Source: Odontesthes bonariensis
Taxonomy: Eukaryota; Chordata; Actinopteri; Atheriniformes; Atherinopsidae
Direction: 5' to 3'
Length of the DNA: 64,000 nucleotides
Assembly (NCBI RefSeq): GCF_027942865.1
Contig: NC_134510.1
Span: forward strand, 26,405,209 to 26,469,208
In this document: piece after piece, positions 48,085 through 59,700 of the stretch
Position numbering within the stretch: position 1 is the stretch's first letter
Layout of the letters: each line of letters opens with the position of its first letter
Notes under the pieces: model-generated
Seen by the model: the letters and a program-made list of their open reading frames with translations, nothing else
Told to the model about the DNA's origin: nothing
Database searches by the model: none
Made by a program: the position numbers and the translations under genes

Positions 48085-51000
48085 TCAGTTCTCTTGCATG
48101 GTCTTGTTGATCCAGTCCAGGTAGTTAGCGACTTTGGTATAGACTCCATATGTTCCCTTCTTTCCACACACGTCCCCCCAGCTGACAATCCCAGCTGCCC
48201 AGAATTGTCCATCTTCAGTCAGGGTGAAGGGGCCTCCACTGTCACCCTGGCAAGAGTCCTTCCCGCCTTCAGGGATTCCAGCACAGAACATGTTGTTTGT
48301 CAGGTTTGGTAAGTTCCTTTTCAAAGCTATTGAATTGCTGCATGTCTCCTGTTCCACCACTGGAAGTTGCACATACTTTAGCTTATTTGTTATAACCCGG
48401 GATGTCCCCTGATCTGTGACACCAAAGCCTGACACCAGTCTGAAAGAATGAACAGACACAATAACAAGAAACTATTTTAGAAGGAAAACCATTTTCCCTG
48501 TAAAAGTTAGTATTCACAAACTGAGACAAAATAACAAACAGAAAAGTTCTAATTCAAAGAAAAAAACATTCACAAAACAAAAACACCCTGTGTCCGTTTG
48601 TAAAGTGTGCAACGTTTGTAAATCTATCATTTCCCCCCCAAAAAGAAGCACAATCATAAAGAACTCTCTGAAAAAGTAATCCAGTTTGCTCTCTAGAAGT
48701 TGGATAATATCCATTAATTCGAGAGAAAACAACACAAAAACATTTCAATGCTAAAAATGAGTAAAAAACTGACTTGACTGTATCATGAAATTATCTCACA
48801 GATGTTTCCTCACCCTATCATGCCTGTGACATATGCGGCATCATCTGCTGGCAAACATACTGGCATTACAGATGCACTGAATGTGATCGGGTCTTGCAGT
48901 TTGATCAGGGCAATATCATCATTATAGTCTAAACCATGAGGGTTGTTGTATCCAGGGTGAACATGGACTGTAGATGCTTTCACACGAGAATCCAACAGTC
49001 TGTGAACATCTGTATCTCCCATTGATATCTGCAAATCAAAAGCATTAAAAATAATTAAATGTTTGTGCAAAAACATGGAAGTCGTGGACAAGCAGAGAAC
49101 ACCTACAGTGTAGTACTTACAAATAGAGATTCACGTGATGCTTTTACTCCTTCTTGTACTACAACATGAGCTGCAGTTAAAATCCATTGGTCTGCTATGA
49201 CCATGCCTCCTCCTCTCTCTGCATCTACAGTCACCAGCGCTTGCCAAGGAATGGTATGTTGTGGAGCTTCACTGCCTCCAATGATCCTCTGATAGGCCGA
49301 AATGTATTGTGTTGGCCGACCACAAACTGCATGGTTATAAACAAATGCATATCAAGTGTCACACAAATACAGACTTAAAGGGATAGCTATTTTGACATGA
49401 AGCTGTATGACATCCCATACTAGCAATATCATTTATGAACATTTTCTTACCCCCTGCTGCGTCCTGTGAGCCAAGTTCCAGCCTCGTTTTGGCGTTGACG
49501 AAAGTAGTCCGGCTAGTTGGCTTGGGCTTAAAAAATAAAGCGTTTTGCTTCTCAAAACAATATGCGTTCAAAAGAGTAATACATTTGCATCACAAAATTG
49601 TTCATCCAGAAAAAGTCAGACCTCACAATCGCTTGGCGCTATTTTCTCTCCTTTCGTATCACTACAATGCTGTGTAGACCGTGCAGACTGAGCACTCCCC
49701 TGCTCCCGAGCAGTAAACACTGTAACAGGCGCGACTTTTGGCAGGTGGCTGCACGCAATGATACGAAGGGAGAGAAAATAGCACCAAGCAATTGTGAGGT
49801 CTGACTTTTTCTGGATGAACAATTTTGTGATGCAAATATATTACTCTTTTGAACGCATATTGTTTTGAGAAGCAAAACGCTTTATTTTTTAAGCCCAAGC
49901 CAACTAGCCGGACTACTTTCGTCAACGCCAAAACGAGGCTGGAACTTGGCTCACAGGACGCAGCAGGGGGTAAGTCAAATTTAATAAATGATATTGCTAA
50001 TATGGGATGTCATACAGCTTCATGTCAAAAGAGGCGAACTATCCCTTTGATCTTCTAAGTAAACAATTATTATGAGCAGATCGGGATGTCGCAAAAAACG
50101 TAAACTGGTAACATTTTTATCTGTCGGCCAATCACTGGGAACACCAAGGAAATGTCACATCAAGAACAATATTCACTGTTTTCTTTTTATTTTCAGTGCA
50201 GCTGTCCTGAATGTTAAATAAATGCCCAATAAAAGCAGGATTATTAGGCTAAGCCTGCTTGCTGGTGGTTGGGTATTTCACGTTAAGGATCTCTCACATC
50301 CAGTCTGTCACTGATGAACAGCTGCTGCTGCTGGACTGGTTCCCTGCATTTAAATCATGCTTCTGGGTCACAACCCCCACTGGAGGACCCTGCAAACCCA
50401 CACTAATTCCAAACCAATGTGCACACTTTGTGCAGCTAGCTCCGATGGCTCGATGTACTTGACACAGAGTGCGGTGGTTTCAGCTTTCTTCCATCTTCTC
50501 ATTGAAGCACAGAGCGTTCAGAGTCAGATGCCCACACAGTTCCATTTATTGTTTTAATAATCTGACTCCAAAGACTTACTATTGTGGTTGATCAGAAGCG
50601 ATGAGGTAAATTCCACTTAGAATAATCATCATGCCATGCTAAAAAACCTACTGGATAAGTTCCCTTACCTTGACAGCAGGTATGCAGGACTAAAAGTAAT
50701 ACCTGGTAGGCATATTGGGCTGACAATAACATCATGGTTGGACCTCCACTTTCTGTCTGCTTCGCATGTGAAACTAACTGAAGAAGAAATGAAACAGGAC
50801 AAAAGATAAAGAGTAAGACTTTTATCTTTCGTCAAAGGTAGGATTTGCAACACAAACAAAAATTTGTTTGCAGAGTCTTCATTCTTTTTTTTTACTCATT
50901 CAGTAAAATAATGGTTAAATGAAAACTAATGCCATCTGGTGATGAATAAACAACGCTGATAAAAAAAATTATGCTGTCCAAAGTTGTGAGAGTGAAAACC

Positions 51001-53721
51001 AATGTTGAAATGGTAGGAAAAATCTCAAACTGTATGTTAAAACTGTAAGATAGTGTATGCTAACATCTTACCATTTACACGACCAAGTAGAGAGTAAAAT
51101 GGTTCATTGCAGTGATACTGAACAACAGAAAGATACTGATTCTGAAAACCAGACAGGAAAGTCACTCCTCCATTCAGCAGAGGTTCAGGTTCTCCGCAAT
51201 CAATTACTGGGGAAAAATAAATATCTTATCAAAAAAGCAGTGGAACACATCAAATTGAGTGCTTTCAGTGCTTGAATGCTACAATGCTCGTAATGTCTTG
51301 GTCTGAGGGTAAACGTACTTTGGCATTCTGGCAGAGGGAGGTGCCACTGTCCATTGCTTTGGCACACAGTAGAGAAACTCTTGAACTCCTGACCCTTCTG
51401 ACAGAAAGAAGAGAAGTGTGAATGTAATGCCAAAACACTAATACATGAGACATGCTAACCGGTGTTACTCATTGTGAAATAAAGAATTGTATCTAACCAT
51501 CATCAGCTTGTATCCTTGGTCACAGCGTACAAAGATGTGATCTCTGTAGAAATATTCAGTCAAGGAGGGAGTGACTCTGCCTTTAACCACATTACCAGGA
51601 ACAGGGCACTTCACCCCTGGATGAAACAAGAAAACAAGCGTCATCTGCTGCATATTACACATTCACTCTCAGTTTAATTTCCCATTGGCTTAAAATTTCA
51701 CTCTCTCACTGTATGTGCTGTAGTCCAGGCTCCAGCCTGTGCTCAGTCCTTTATCATCGATTTCATAGTCCAGCCTGACAGTGTTTGAGTTTGTGACTAT
51801 CAATCCTGGGCTCGTTCTACCGCATAGCTTCTTGGGCTTCTGGTCTGGGACAGTCACCTTTAGAAAAGAGTTGTGCACAGTTTATTTACTGCTCAATGAT
51901 GCACACATTAGAGCTCTGTTCCTTTCCATTCATTTCAACACAAACAGATAGAGCTGCTTTCAATTACCTCCAACCAGTGATAGAGGCAGTTTGGGCCTTC
52001 CTCTGTGTCCATACTCTCGATGTGGAAGTTGTCAGAGAAGTTAAGAGAGACTGTGAAGCCAGATTCTACAGAAATTATATATTGACAGGACAGAGCATGA
52101 GGTGGGGGGTTCGGGTAGCCTGGACTGAACAGATGTCCCTCTGGCTCATCAAATATGCCACCCCTACAGGACACTGGACAAGAAGAGAAGAGAAACTCAT
52201 TTAGTCACTCAACATTATGTCATCAAAAGTATTTCAAATCAAATTTCATAAATGTTTCAGACAGACTCTTCCAGAGGGGTGCAACAAAGTTATGAGGAGC
52301 TTATGGTAGTTGGACTCAGCATGACCCCATGATCACTGGAAGCATGTATCTGCACCAGACTCACAGTCGCAAGTGCGCTGGTCTGAGCGGAGCTCGTAGC
52401 CACGGTGACAGGCACAGAGGTATGAGCCAAGTGTATTGAGGCAGATCTGAGAGCAGAGTGGTCCGGAGCCATCTTCAGTTTCTGGAGCTGAACATTCATC
52501 TATGTCTAAACGATAATTATAACACTGAGTTAGTGGGAGATAGGTCAGTTATGGATGATGGAAGCGACAGAAAAGCTGACAGAGGAAGAGCCACCTATTG
52601 CCTGGTACTGAGCATAGAAGCCCACATTCTGGTGGTGCTCTGGGTTGCTGTCATCTGATTGGAATATAAGGGTGAGTCTGTTGCCTGGAGACAAGATGGG
52701 CTGGTAGCCTGGGTGATGCCCATCAGCAGAGTTTTCATTGCCACAGAACTTCCCGAGCAACTTTTCATCATGAAGAACCTAAAAGATTAACAGATCACAC
52801 TGTTACTGAAGGGGGGGGGGGGTAACCAAAGCAGCACTAATGATTATTAAACTGAAACTTGGAGAATCTGTTGATACTGTGGTGTACATAAAAATCCCTA
52901 AACCCAAAATTATGGTGTGGTGGAGTTCTCATCTGTGCTGCACCACAAGCGAAGCTGAGCAGAGAGTATTAACAGGATTTATCACAAACATTTATTTATA
53001 GTTATTATTGAAAATGTTCTATTTCAAAGTTAAAGATTCAATAGCAGCTGTTCCTTTTTGGTCATCTTAAAATCAAGCACTTCAGCTCTGGTTCATTGTT
53101 CTTTAAACACTCTATATGTGTTTAAGAAATGGCTCTGACTGTCAGTGAGTCGTGATAGCAGCCTCCAGAAGACTCTATGTCCAGGTGAGTGAAGGTCAGT
53201 CGCATCTGGAAGCCCTCTGGCACACTGAGGTCCCACTGCTTCAGCAGGTTTGGGGGATACGGCTGAGGATAGTTGGGGGACAGGACCTCCCCATGCGTAG
53301 GAGGGTCTGAATCAGGCAGCGGGACGCTTTCACAGAACAGCACATAAAGAGACCTGAAAAGGGGCATGACAAGAGAAAGTTCAGTCTGTTTATCAGTCTG
53401 TGGTCACGTGAGCTGCTGGTCCAAAGTTGAAGCAAACAGGAGAAAACAAACACAGTGACAAAATCAGCACAACTGTGGAAGCTACTTAACACCACTGATA
53501 CATTATATACAGCGTTCTGATGAAACTGTGCTCACTTATGGTACTGTATAGATCATCAATATAATAACACTACATGCCAAGAGACTTCAGGTGATAGTAG
53601 GTACCTTCTGATGATTTTAGAGTCATGGAAAAAGAAAAAAAAACACATAAAAATCTTTCACAAAGAAATGGGTTGTAAATATGAAGTAAACTTACCAGCT
53701 GATGAACGAGATCCACCCCAT
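48085..53721 (-). CDS. c1r: Complement C1r-like protease, copy 3
   Basis: Tandem paralogue of the gene at 42295 with the same 13-exon plan: 53696-53721, 53140-53353, 52595-52778, 52365-52505, 51968-52173, 51710-51857, 51498-51616, 51319-51397, 51072-51206, 50703-50777, 49121-49326, 48814-49028, 48085-48439; phases close to 700 aa. Domains: signal peptide, CUB1, EGF, CUB2, CCP1, CCP2, protease. Triad and activation site are intact ([32 protein letters not shown]), so it should be an active trypsin-like enzyme. CUB, EGF and CCP exons are almost identical to copy 2 (three residue differences found), whereas the protease exons differ at about fifteen positions, for example [11 protein letters not shown] here versus [12 protein letters not shown] 668-bp MITE sits in the intron between CCP2 and the protease and does not touch splice sites. 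A polyadenylation signal lies at 47895-47900. Confidence 0.92.
49379..50046. mobile_element. TTAA-type MITE, 668 bp, near-palindromic, in c1r copy 3 intron
   Basis: The element begins AGGGATAGCTATTTTGACAT and ends with the inverted complement; each arm is close to 300 bp, so nearly the whole element is a fold-back. The left flank is TTAA (49375-49378), the right flank TTGA (50047-50050). The paralogous intron in copy 2 (around 43590) has a single TTAA at the same point, an intact empty site. Ends and target fit a Kolobok/T2-like family, related in its terminal AGGGA to the 36497 element. Confidence 0.85.
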
Positions 53722-53991
53722 CCCGGGAATAAACATATCTATGAGCGAACTGATCAGCCAGTGTCAGAGCCAATGTCTCACATACGAGTGAAACTTTAAT
53801 GTCAAAAAGGCTGCCGTTTCCAGCGTTTAGCAACTCGTTGCGTTAATGCCAGGAATATGTCTTGTTTGTCTTGGCAAAATCAAGTGCTTGCTTTGCTTTG
53901 ATTTGCCGAGAAACACAAGAATTAAACAAATTTTGTTATCTTTACACCTAAAAAACAAGTGAAATCACAATACTTTTGAGATACTTTTGAG

Positions 53992-54860
53992 ATTTTAAGG
54001 TTCTTTTAGTTGTTTATAAATGTCTTAATGGTCTTGGGCCTTCTTATCTATCTGATCTGCTTTTAAATTATGGGCCCTCGCGGACCCTGAGGTCCTCTGG
54101 TACCGGCCTTTTAGTTGTTCCTAAAGTTCGAACAAAAACTTATGGTGAGACGTCGTTCCACTATTATGGACCTCATTTGTGGAACAGCCTGCCAGAGAAC
54201 CTCAGGGCTGCAGAGAATGTTGATGTTTTTAAAAAGAGGCTCAAGACCTACCTTTTTAGTTTAGCTTACAGCTGAATTTTATTTCATTTATTTATTTATT
54301 AATTATTTTATATATATATATTATTTTATTTGTTTGTTTTTTTGTTTGTTTGTTTGTTTTGTTTTAGTTTACTTTTATCTATTCATCCATTATTTAAAAT
54401 ATTTATTTATTTATTTATTATTATTAATAAAAAAATTTAAATATTTTATTATATACTTATTATACACTTATTTATCCAGTGTTTTTTCTCATGGGGATCT
54501 TCCACACCGGGGACTATGCCCACTCGGTCTGTGGGGTCATTACTGTGGGGATCGCCCTTTTTCGGGGTGGCTGGGGGATCCTGCACTGCAGCCCTGCCTG
54601 TGGTGTGGATGCCGGCCTGCCCTGATCTGAGCGGTTCCCCGTGGTGGCGGCCTCTGTGGTCATTGGTGTGCTGGCTCCCGGTATAGACAGATCCCCAAGA
54701 TACCGTTTCCTCACTTCAGCGTCAAGCCAGATGTGTGAGTTTATGCATAAATTGATTTGATTAGTGATTTTATTATGTAAAGCACTTTGTGCTGCTTTTT
54801 TAGTATGAAAGGTGCTATATAAATAAAGTTTGATTTGATTTGATTTGATTTGATTATATA
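53992..54860 (+). mobile_element. 5'-truncated LINE in c1r copy 3 5' flank
   Basis: An open stretch 54000-54275 encodes the C-terminal end of a non-LTR retrotransposon ORF2 (VLLVVYKCLNGLGPSYLSDL, YGPSRTLRSSGTGLLVVPK, HLWNSLPENLRAAENVDVF), ending at a TGA. A 3' UTR with 'gtgctatataaataaagttt' and a (TTTGA)n tail ends at about 54858 and passes into a TA repeat. Copies 1 and 2 lack it at the matching point (near 41640 and 47375). Confidence 0.85.
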
Positions 54861-54876
54861 TATATGCATAAATATA

Positions 54877-54918
<42 letters not shown>

Positions 54919-55439
54919 GCTTTTGTTTTTAAACAACTTTTTACTTGTGTGGCCCATTGACCTACTTCCTCCATGCTACCACCAGAGGGCGCTGCTTATG
55001 TGTCTGTAGTGTATTCAGTGCAGAGGATTATTGCTTGAGGACAGACAAATGCGGTCTCAAAATATTTAGGTGTTACAGGAACTGATTGCTGGATTGAGAA
55101 AATAAATCAAGCCGTGGTGAGAAGTTTGCCATTCCTGATTCAGTTCTGTGTACACCTCAGTAAAACTTTGAAGTGTTTGCACACTTGCTTGGCTCAACAA
55201 TTTAACAAATTCGAGCATTTGAAAGTAATATTTACCAGTTTTGAGCAGTTCTTATAGGTTGTTCCCATTTATATTCTGATAACTACTAATTGATTACTTG
55301 GTTTGTGAAGAAAATTTGAAAACATGGTGGTTCTCAGTTAAAAGCTAGAGTTGTATAGACTGTCTATTTTGTGACCTTTAAGCATTTATTAACAGTGGAT
55401 GAATGAAATAGACAGCAATTTCGTTAGAAACTCTGAATT

Positions 55440-56640
55440 GTGCCTTAACTATGAGCATCATATTTGTGACCACATTTTATTGCAAACGTAGACATTAAGA
55501 GTTTAAAGTACCCGATCTCTGTGTTTGTGTGTGATAATGTCTATTCATCTGTTTACATATTTCTCTGTTTCATAAATATTTAGCGCCACCTGGTGGAAGC
55601 TGACCATCTTTTCGTCTCCAAATTCTGCAACCTTGCAGGAGGAAGTGGTCTCAGAGATGTGCTGTTTTTTTAAGCTAAGCTGAGGTTTGAGTAATTTCCG
55701 ACAGAAAATATGCACCATTTAAAAAGATCTGGATGAGACATTTATAAGAACTCATTCTATAAAGATACTGAATATTGAGAAGTCATTTTTAACGCTGATA
55801 GGTGGAGATGTGACTGTTGCCTTTGGGGAATTCAATATATATTTTTTGACTGTGTATGTTTATGTTGTCATAAGGGTGCTGTATGATGCAGTAGCTTTTT
55901 AGACCTTGTTTTGGTCTTTTTCTAATGCTTCTATGTTACATGTATGAACAATAACTTCTCTATTATGGTTAGACAATATACCTGAACAACACACAAGTTA
56001 CAATCTTGTTGTTGTAACAATAAGCTCCATCCTGCTGCCAGGCCTGTCTCTGATAGTGATTTATGATGATAATGATTTAGACAATTAATTTTCAAAAAGA
56101 TTCTTTATTGCAGAGAACAAGGTGAATCACAGAAGTTGTCTTTGTATCGCAACACTTTTCTGTAACAGGAACAATGAGACACTGAGAGCCATTATCAGCA
56201 TATGATATAAACTGTAATCATGGTGTAAAAGGTTTCAATACTTTACAAACTGTAAGATAATGTTTTTCTCTCAGATACCGCCATCATTGTTGTCATTGTA
56301 TTGTTTGAGTATATATATTTTTTGCTATAGATGCTGCACACAATTATACAGTAGCACTGGATATATTTAGCTAGTAGTTAGTGTAGATACCTTTAATTAT
56401 GATGTCATACTACTGATGAATATATATATGTTTTTGTAAGGATCCCCTCGAAAATGAGATGATGCATCTCAAGGGGCTATCCTTGAAATAAACAAATAAA
56501 CACAGATATGAATACATGTTGAAAGGGTTCAGAGTTTGTATGTGAGCAGATGAGTTGGAAGCATTTCCTTAGATTCAAAAGTGACCTGTGTGGTCAAAAT
56601 GCATGATTGTCATGTTATTAATGTTGGAACATTTGATTAA
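55440..56640. other. Spacer between c1r array and c1s-like gene
   Basis: Homology to the other c1r upstream regions ends at about 55440. The following 1.2 kb has no exon that I can support. The right side is the 3' flank of the c1s-like gene. Confidence 0.5.
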
Positions 56641-56646
56641 AAGATC

Positions 56647-56652
56647 TTTATT
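56647..56652 (-). terminator. Polyadenylation signal of c1s-like gene
   Basis: AATAAA on the minus strand, about 95 bp past the stop codon at 56745. Confidence 0.6.
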
Positions 56653-56744
56653 TCCATAAGCATTGTTATTATAGAGATATGAATCAGTCCTGACATATGT
56701 TGTTATTGTGGTTAACAGCAGGGTGTGTATTCCCTCGTCGTTTT

Positions 56745-59700
56745 TTAAGGCTTTTTTTCCTCAATTGTCTTTTTAATCCAGTTTACATAATTCTCAACCT
56801 TAGTGTAATAGCCCTTTTGAATGTAATCACTTTTGGGCTCCAGCTGACAGGGGGCTCCCCAGGACACTATGCCAATCAGATAATAAGGCCCTTCATCTGC
56901 AGACAAAGACAACATAGGCATAAAAAGAGGACCCCCACTGTCCCCGGCGCAGCTGTCCTTCCCTGGTGCTCCAGCACAGAACATGTTATCAGTAAAGGTC
57001 ATGGCTTGGTTATGGCTTGGCAGGGTAGGTGTGTTCCTGCATTCAGGCTGTGAATAGGCTGAAATATGAGCATATTTTAAGAAGCGCGATCTAAATCGCA
57101 ACTTATCTTTCACGTCTGTCATCCCCCAGCCGGACACTGTGCCATATTCATTTTCCAACACACCCCTGTTTACTTCTGGCAGACAGATGGGAAGTAGGTT
57201 TGGGCCAAAGTTCACCCTGGTGGTGAATCTTATAAGAGCAATATCATTGTCATAATCAGTCTGTTTATCACTGGCGATCCCCTTCTTGTACCCAGGATGT
57301 ATTATGATCCTTTCACTCGTGATGGTATGTTCATCTGTCAGTGTTGCATCCACTTGTCCACCAAAGAGTGTCAACGAGGTTTCCTCAACCCCATCCACAA
57401 CATGAGCTGCTGTGACAGCCCATTGATCATTTATGAGTGATGCACCGCCTTTGTTTGGATATTTTATCAAAAGTTGCCACGGTATCTCTCCCAATGCTGC
57501 TTTCTTGCCTCCCAAAATTCTGCCTGCACTTGATATGTATTGTGGAGGTTTACCACACACTGAAATACAAAGATGTCACCAATAATGTCAGTTCTCCAAA
57601 ATGAGTTAAACCAATATGAAAAAAGTTGAAAAAACGCATTTTTCATCCTACCTCCAGTGCATTTTGGCATCTCTGCCTTGCCTCTCGCTGATATCCATTC
57701 GCCACTGGCATTGCAAATGTATGTGTCTGAAAGATTGAAGAAAGCACATTTGTCAAACTAACAAGTAACATTCATAAACCAGAGAAGCAACGTGTGGAAG
57801 ATTGCTTTATTCACCATCTCCTTCCAAGGTGTAGTAAGTTGAACTACAGTTAAACTGGATCTGATGGTTGTACTGAGTATTTTGTTCAGCTGAATCCACC
57901 AGTTGAAGGATGCTGTTATCTTCAATTAATGGCAGACCACAATCCACAACTATATATAATAACATGAGAGAAAAAAAAGAACATAAGGAAGAAAAAAAAA
58001 TCTAAAATGGGGTTAAATTTTTTGAAAAAACACACACTGAATCTAGTAGGACTTACTTGTACAGGGGTAAATGGGAGTCCATGTGCCTGTGCTCTGACAG
58101 GTTGACTCATACTGTGTTAATAGGTCCTTAGTTCCTTTCTATTTATCAAAAGGAGAACTTTATTGACTTGACAGAGGTTTAACATTAACATCAAACATAA
58201 AGACATGAATGTGGTTCTTTGTGTGCTCACTGTATTCACAGCATAGCCGACATCACAGGTTACTGTCACGGTTTGGCCACGGTCATATTCTGTTTTGAGA
58301 GGAGTCACAGTGGAGTGTGAAGTCACCGCCGGTCCACAGATCTTGTCTGCAGGTAACACGTAAGAACACGATCATTTGCAACAAACATCCTAACAAATAC
58401 TATTTTCCAATTTTGTAAGAAAGAGGCTTCGGTACCCCTGGTTTGGAACTGAAGACTGAAGCCTTTGTTGCTGCCAAAGCCATCTGAGGTGAAGTGGATT
58501 TTGATGTGGTTGGAGTAAGTGAGAAGGGGAGATGGAGGAGGTGTGTTGCCACAGAATGGCCCCAGAGTCCCAGTGGGAGTCTTAATCTGCCAAACACAGG
58601 GAATGCCAACAAAAGTTGAATGATGCTGTCAGGGTGTAAGTTTCCTTACATCTTGATGAAACATGTAGATATCTAGCATAAACCAAATATTTGGATACAC
58701 CAACTAATATACGGATTCCTTATTTTTTATATTTACTACATTGTAAACAAGAACACTGGACACATCAAAACTGAAGCAGCAGATATTCAAATATGTGAAA
58801 TATTCATATATGAGCTCTTATTTAGCCACTGTTTGCCTTAATGACAGCTTTGTACACAACTGGCAGTATGTCCAACCAAGTGCATAAAAGTTACCACCAT
58901 ACTTGAGCCCACATCAGTGATCTCAATATTCAAAGTTTAGAGGAAAATGGGTACGGCAGGCCTCCATGATCTAGATGTATGAAAAAGCAACTTTTTAGGG
59001 AGACCAATAAGAAGAGATTTTATCTGGACTTTGGTCTGATATGTCCACATTTGACCTCTCATGTCTTTTTGAGCTGCAGAGCAGGTGAACTGATTGTTTC
59101 TGCATTTGTGGTTCCCACTGTGAACCGTGGTGGGGGATGTGTGATGATTTGGGGTCTTTGCTGGAAATAATTCACTTAAAGATCAAGGCAGCACCTAAGC
59201 TAGTATAACACCCACAACATCCTGCAGCTTTACACTTAAATTCAAGTCAATTCTGTTTTATTTACATAGTGCCAAATTACAACAGATCATCATCTCAAGG
59301 CACTTCAAAAACAAGATCCAATTGAAGCCAATTAGAATCCAATTCATAAATTCATAAATTCCGAATTAGTACAATTCATGCACAGAAAGCCAAAAAAGAA
59401 AAAGTAGCCTATCTAAGGAAACCAACAGATTGCACTGAAACTCCTCTTCGATCCAGTCCCCTGTCCTGAGTGTGCACAAGGCGACTGTGGAAAGGAAAAA
59501 CTCCCTTTTAACAGGAAGCCTCTGGCAGAACCAGACTCAGGACAGGTGGCCATCCACCTCGACCAGCTTTTTGCTTTGTTTACACTCTATTTACTCACAA
59601 CATTAACCTAAAATGTATTACATGCGTTTTATAGCATTTATATCGTCAGTGTTACTCTATGTTTTAGAAAAAATGACAAAGAAGCCTTTATGGGTAATTG

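Noticed and set aside
54741-54974. Minus-strand frame with Ile-Tyr repeats at the end of the LINE.
   Set aside because: It translates the (TTTGA)n tail and a TA microsatellite.
56697-57053. Plus-strand 118-aa frame over the c1s protease exon.
   Set aside because: It lies antisense to the conserved protease exon carrying the catalytic Ser region and has no independent support.
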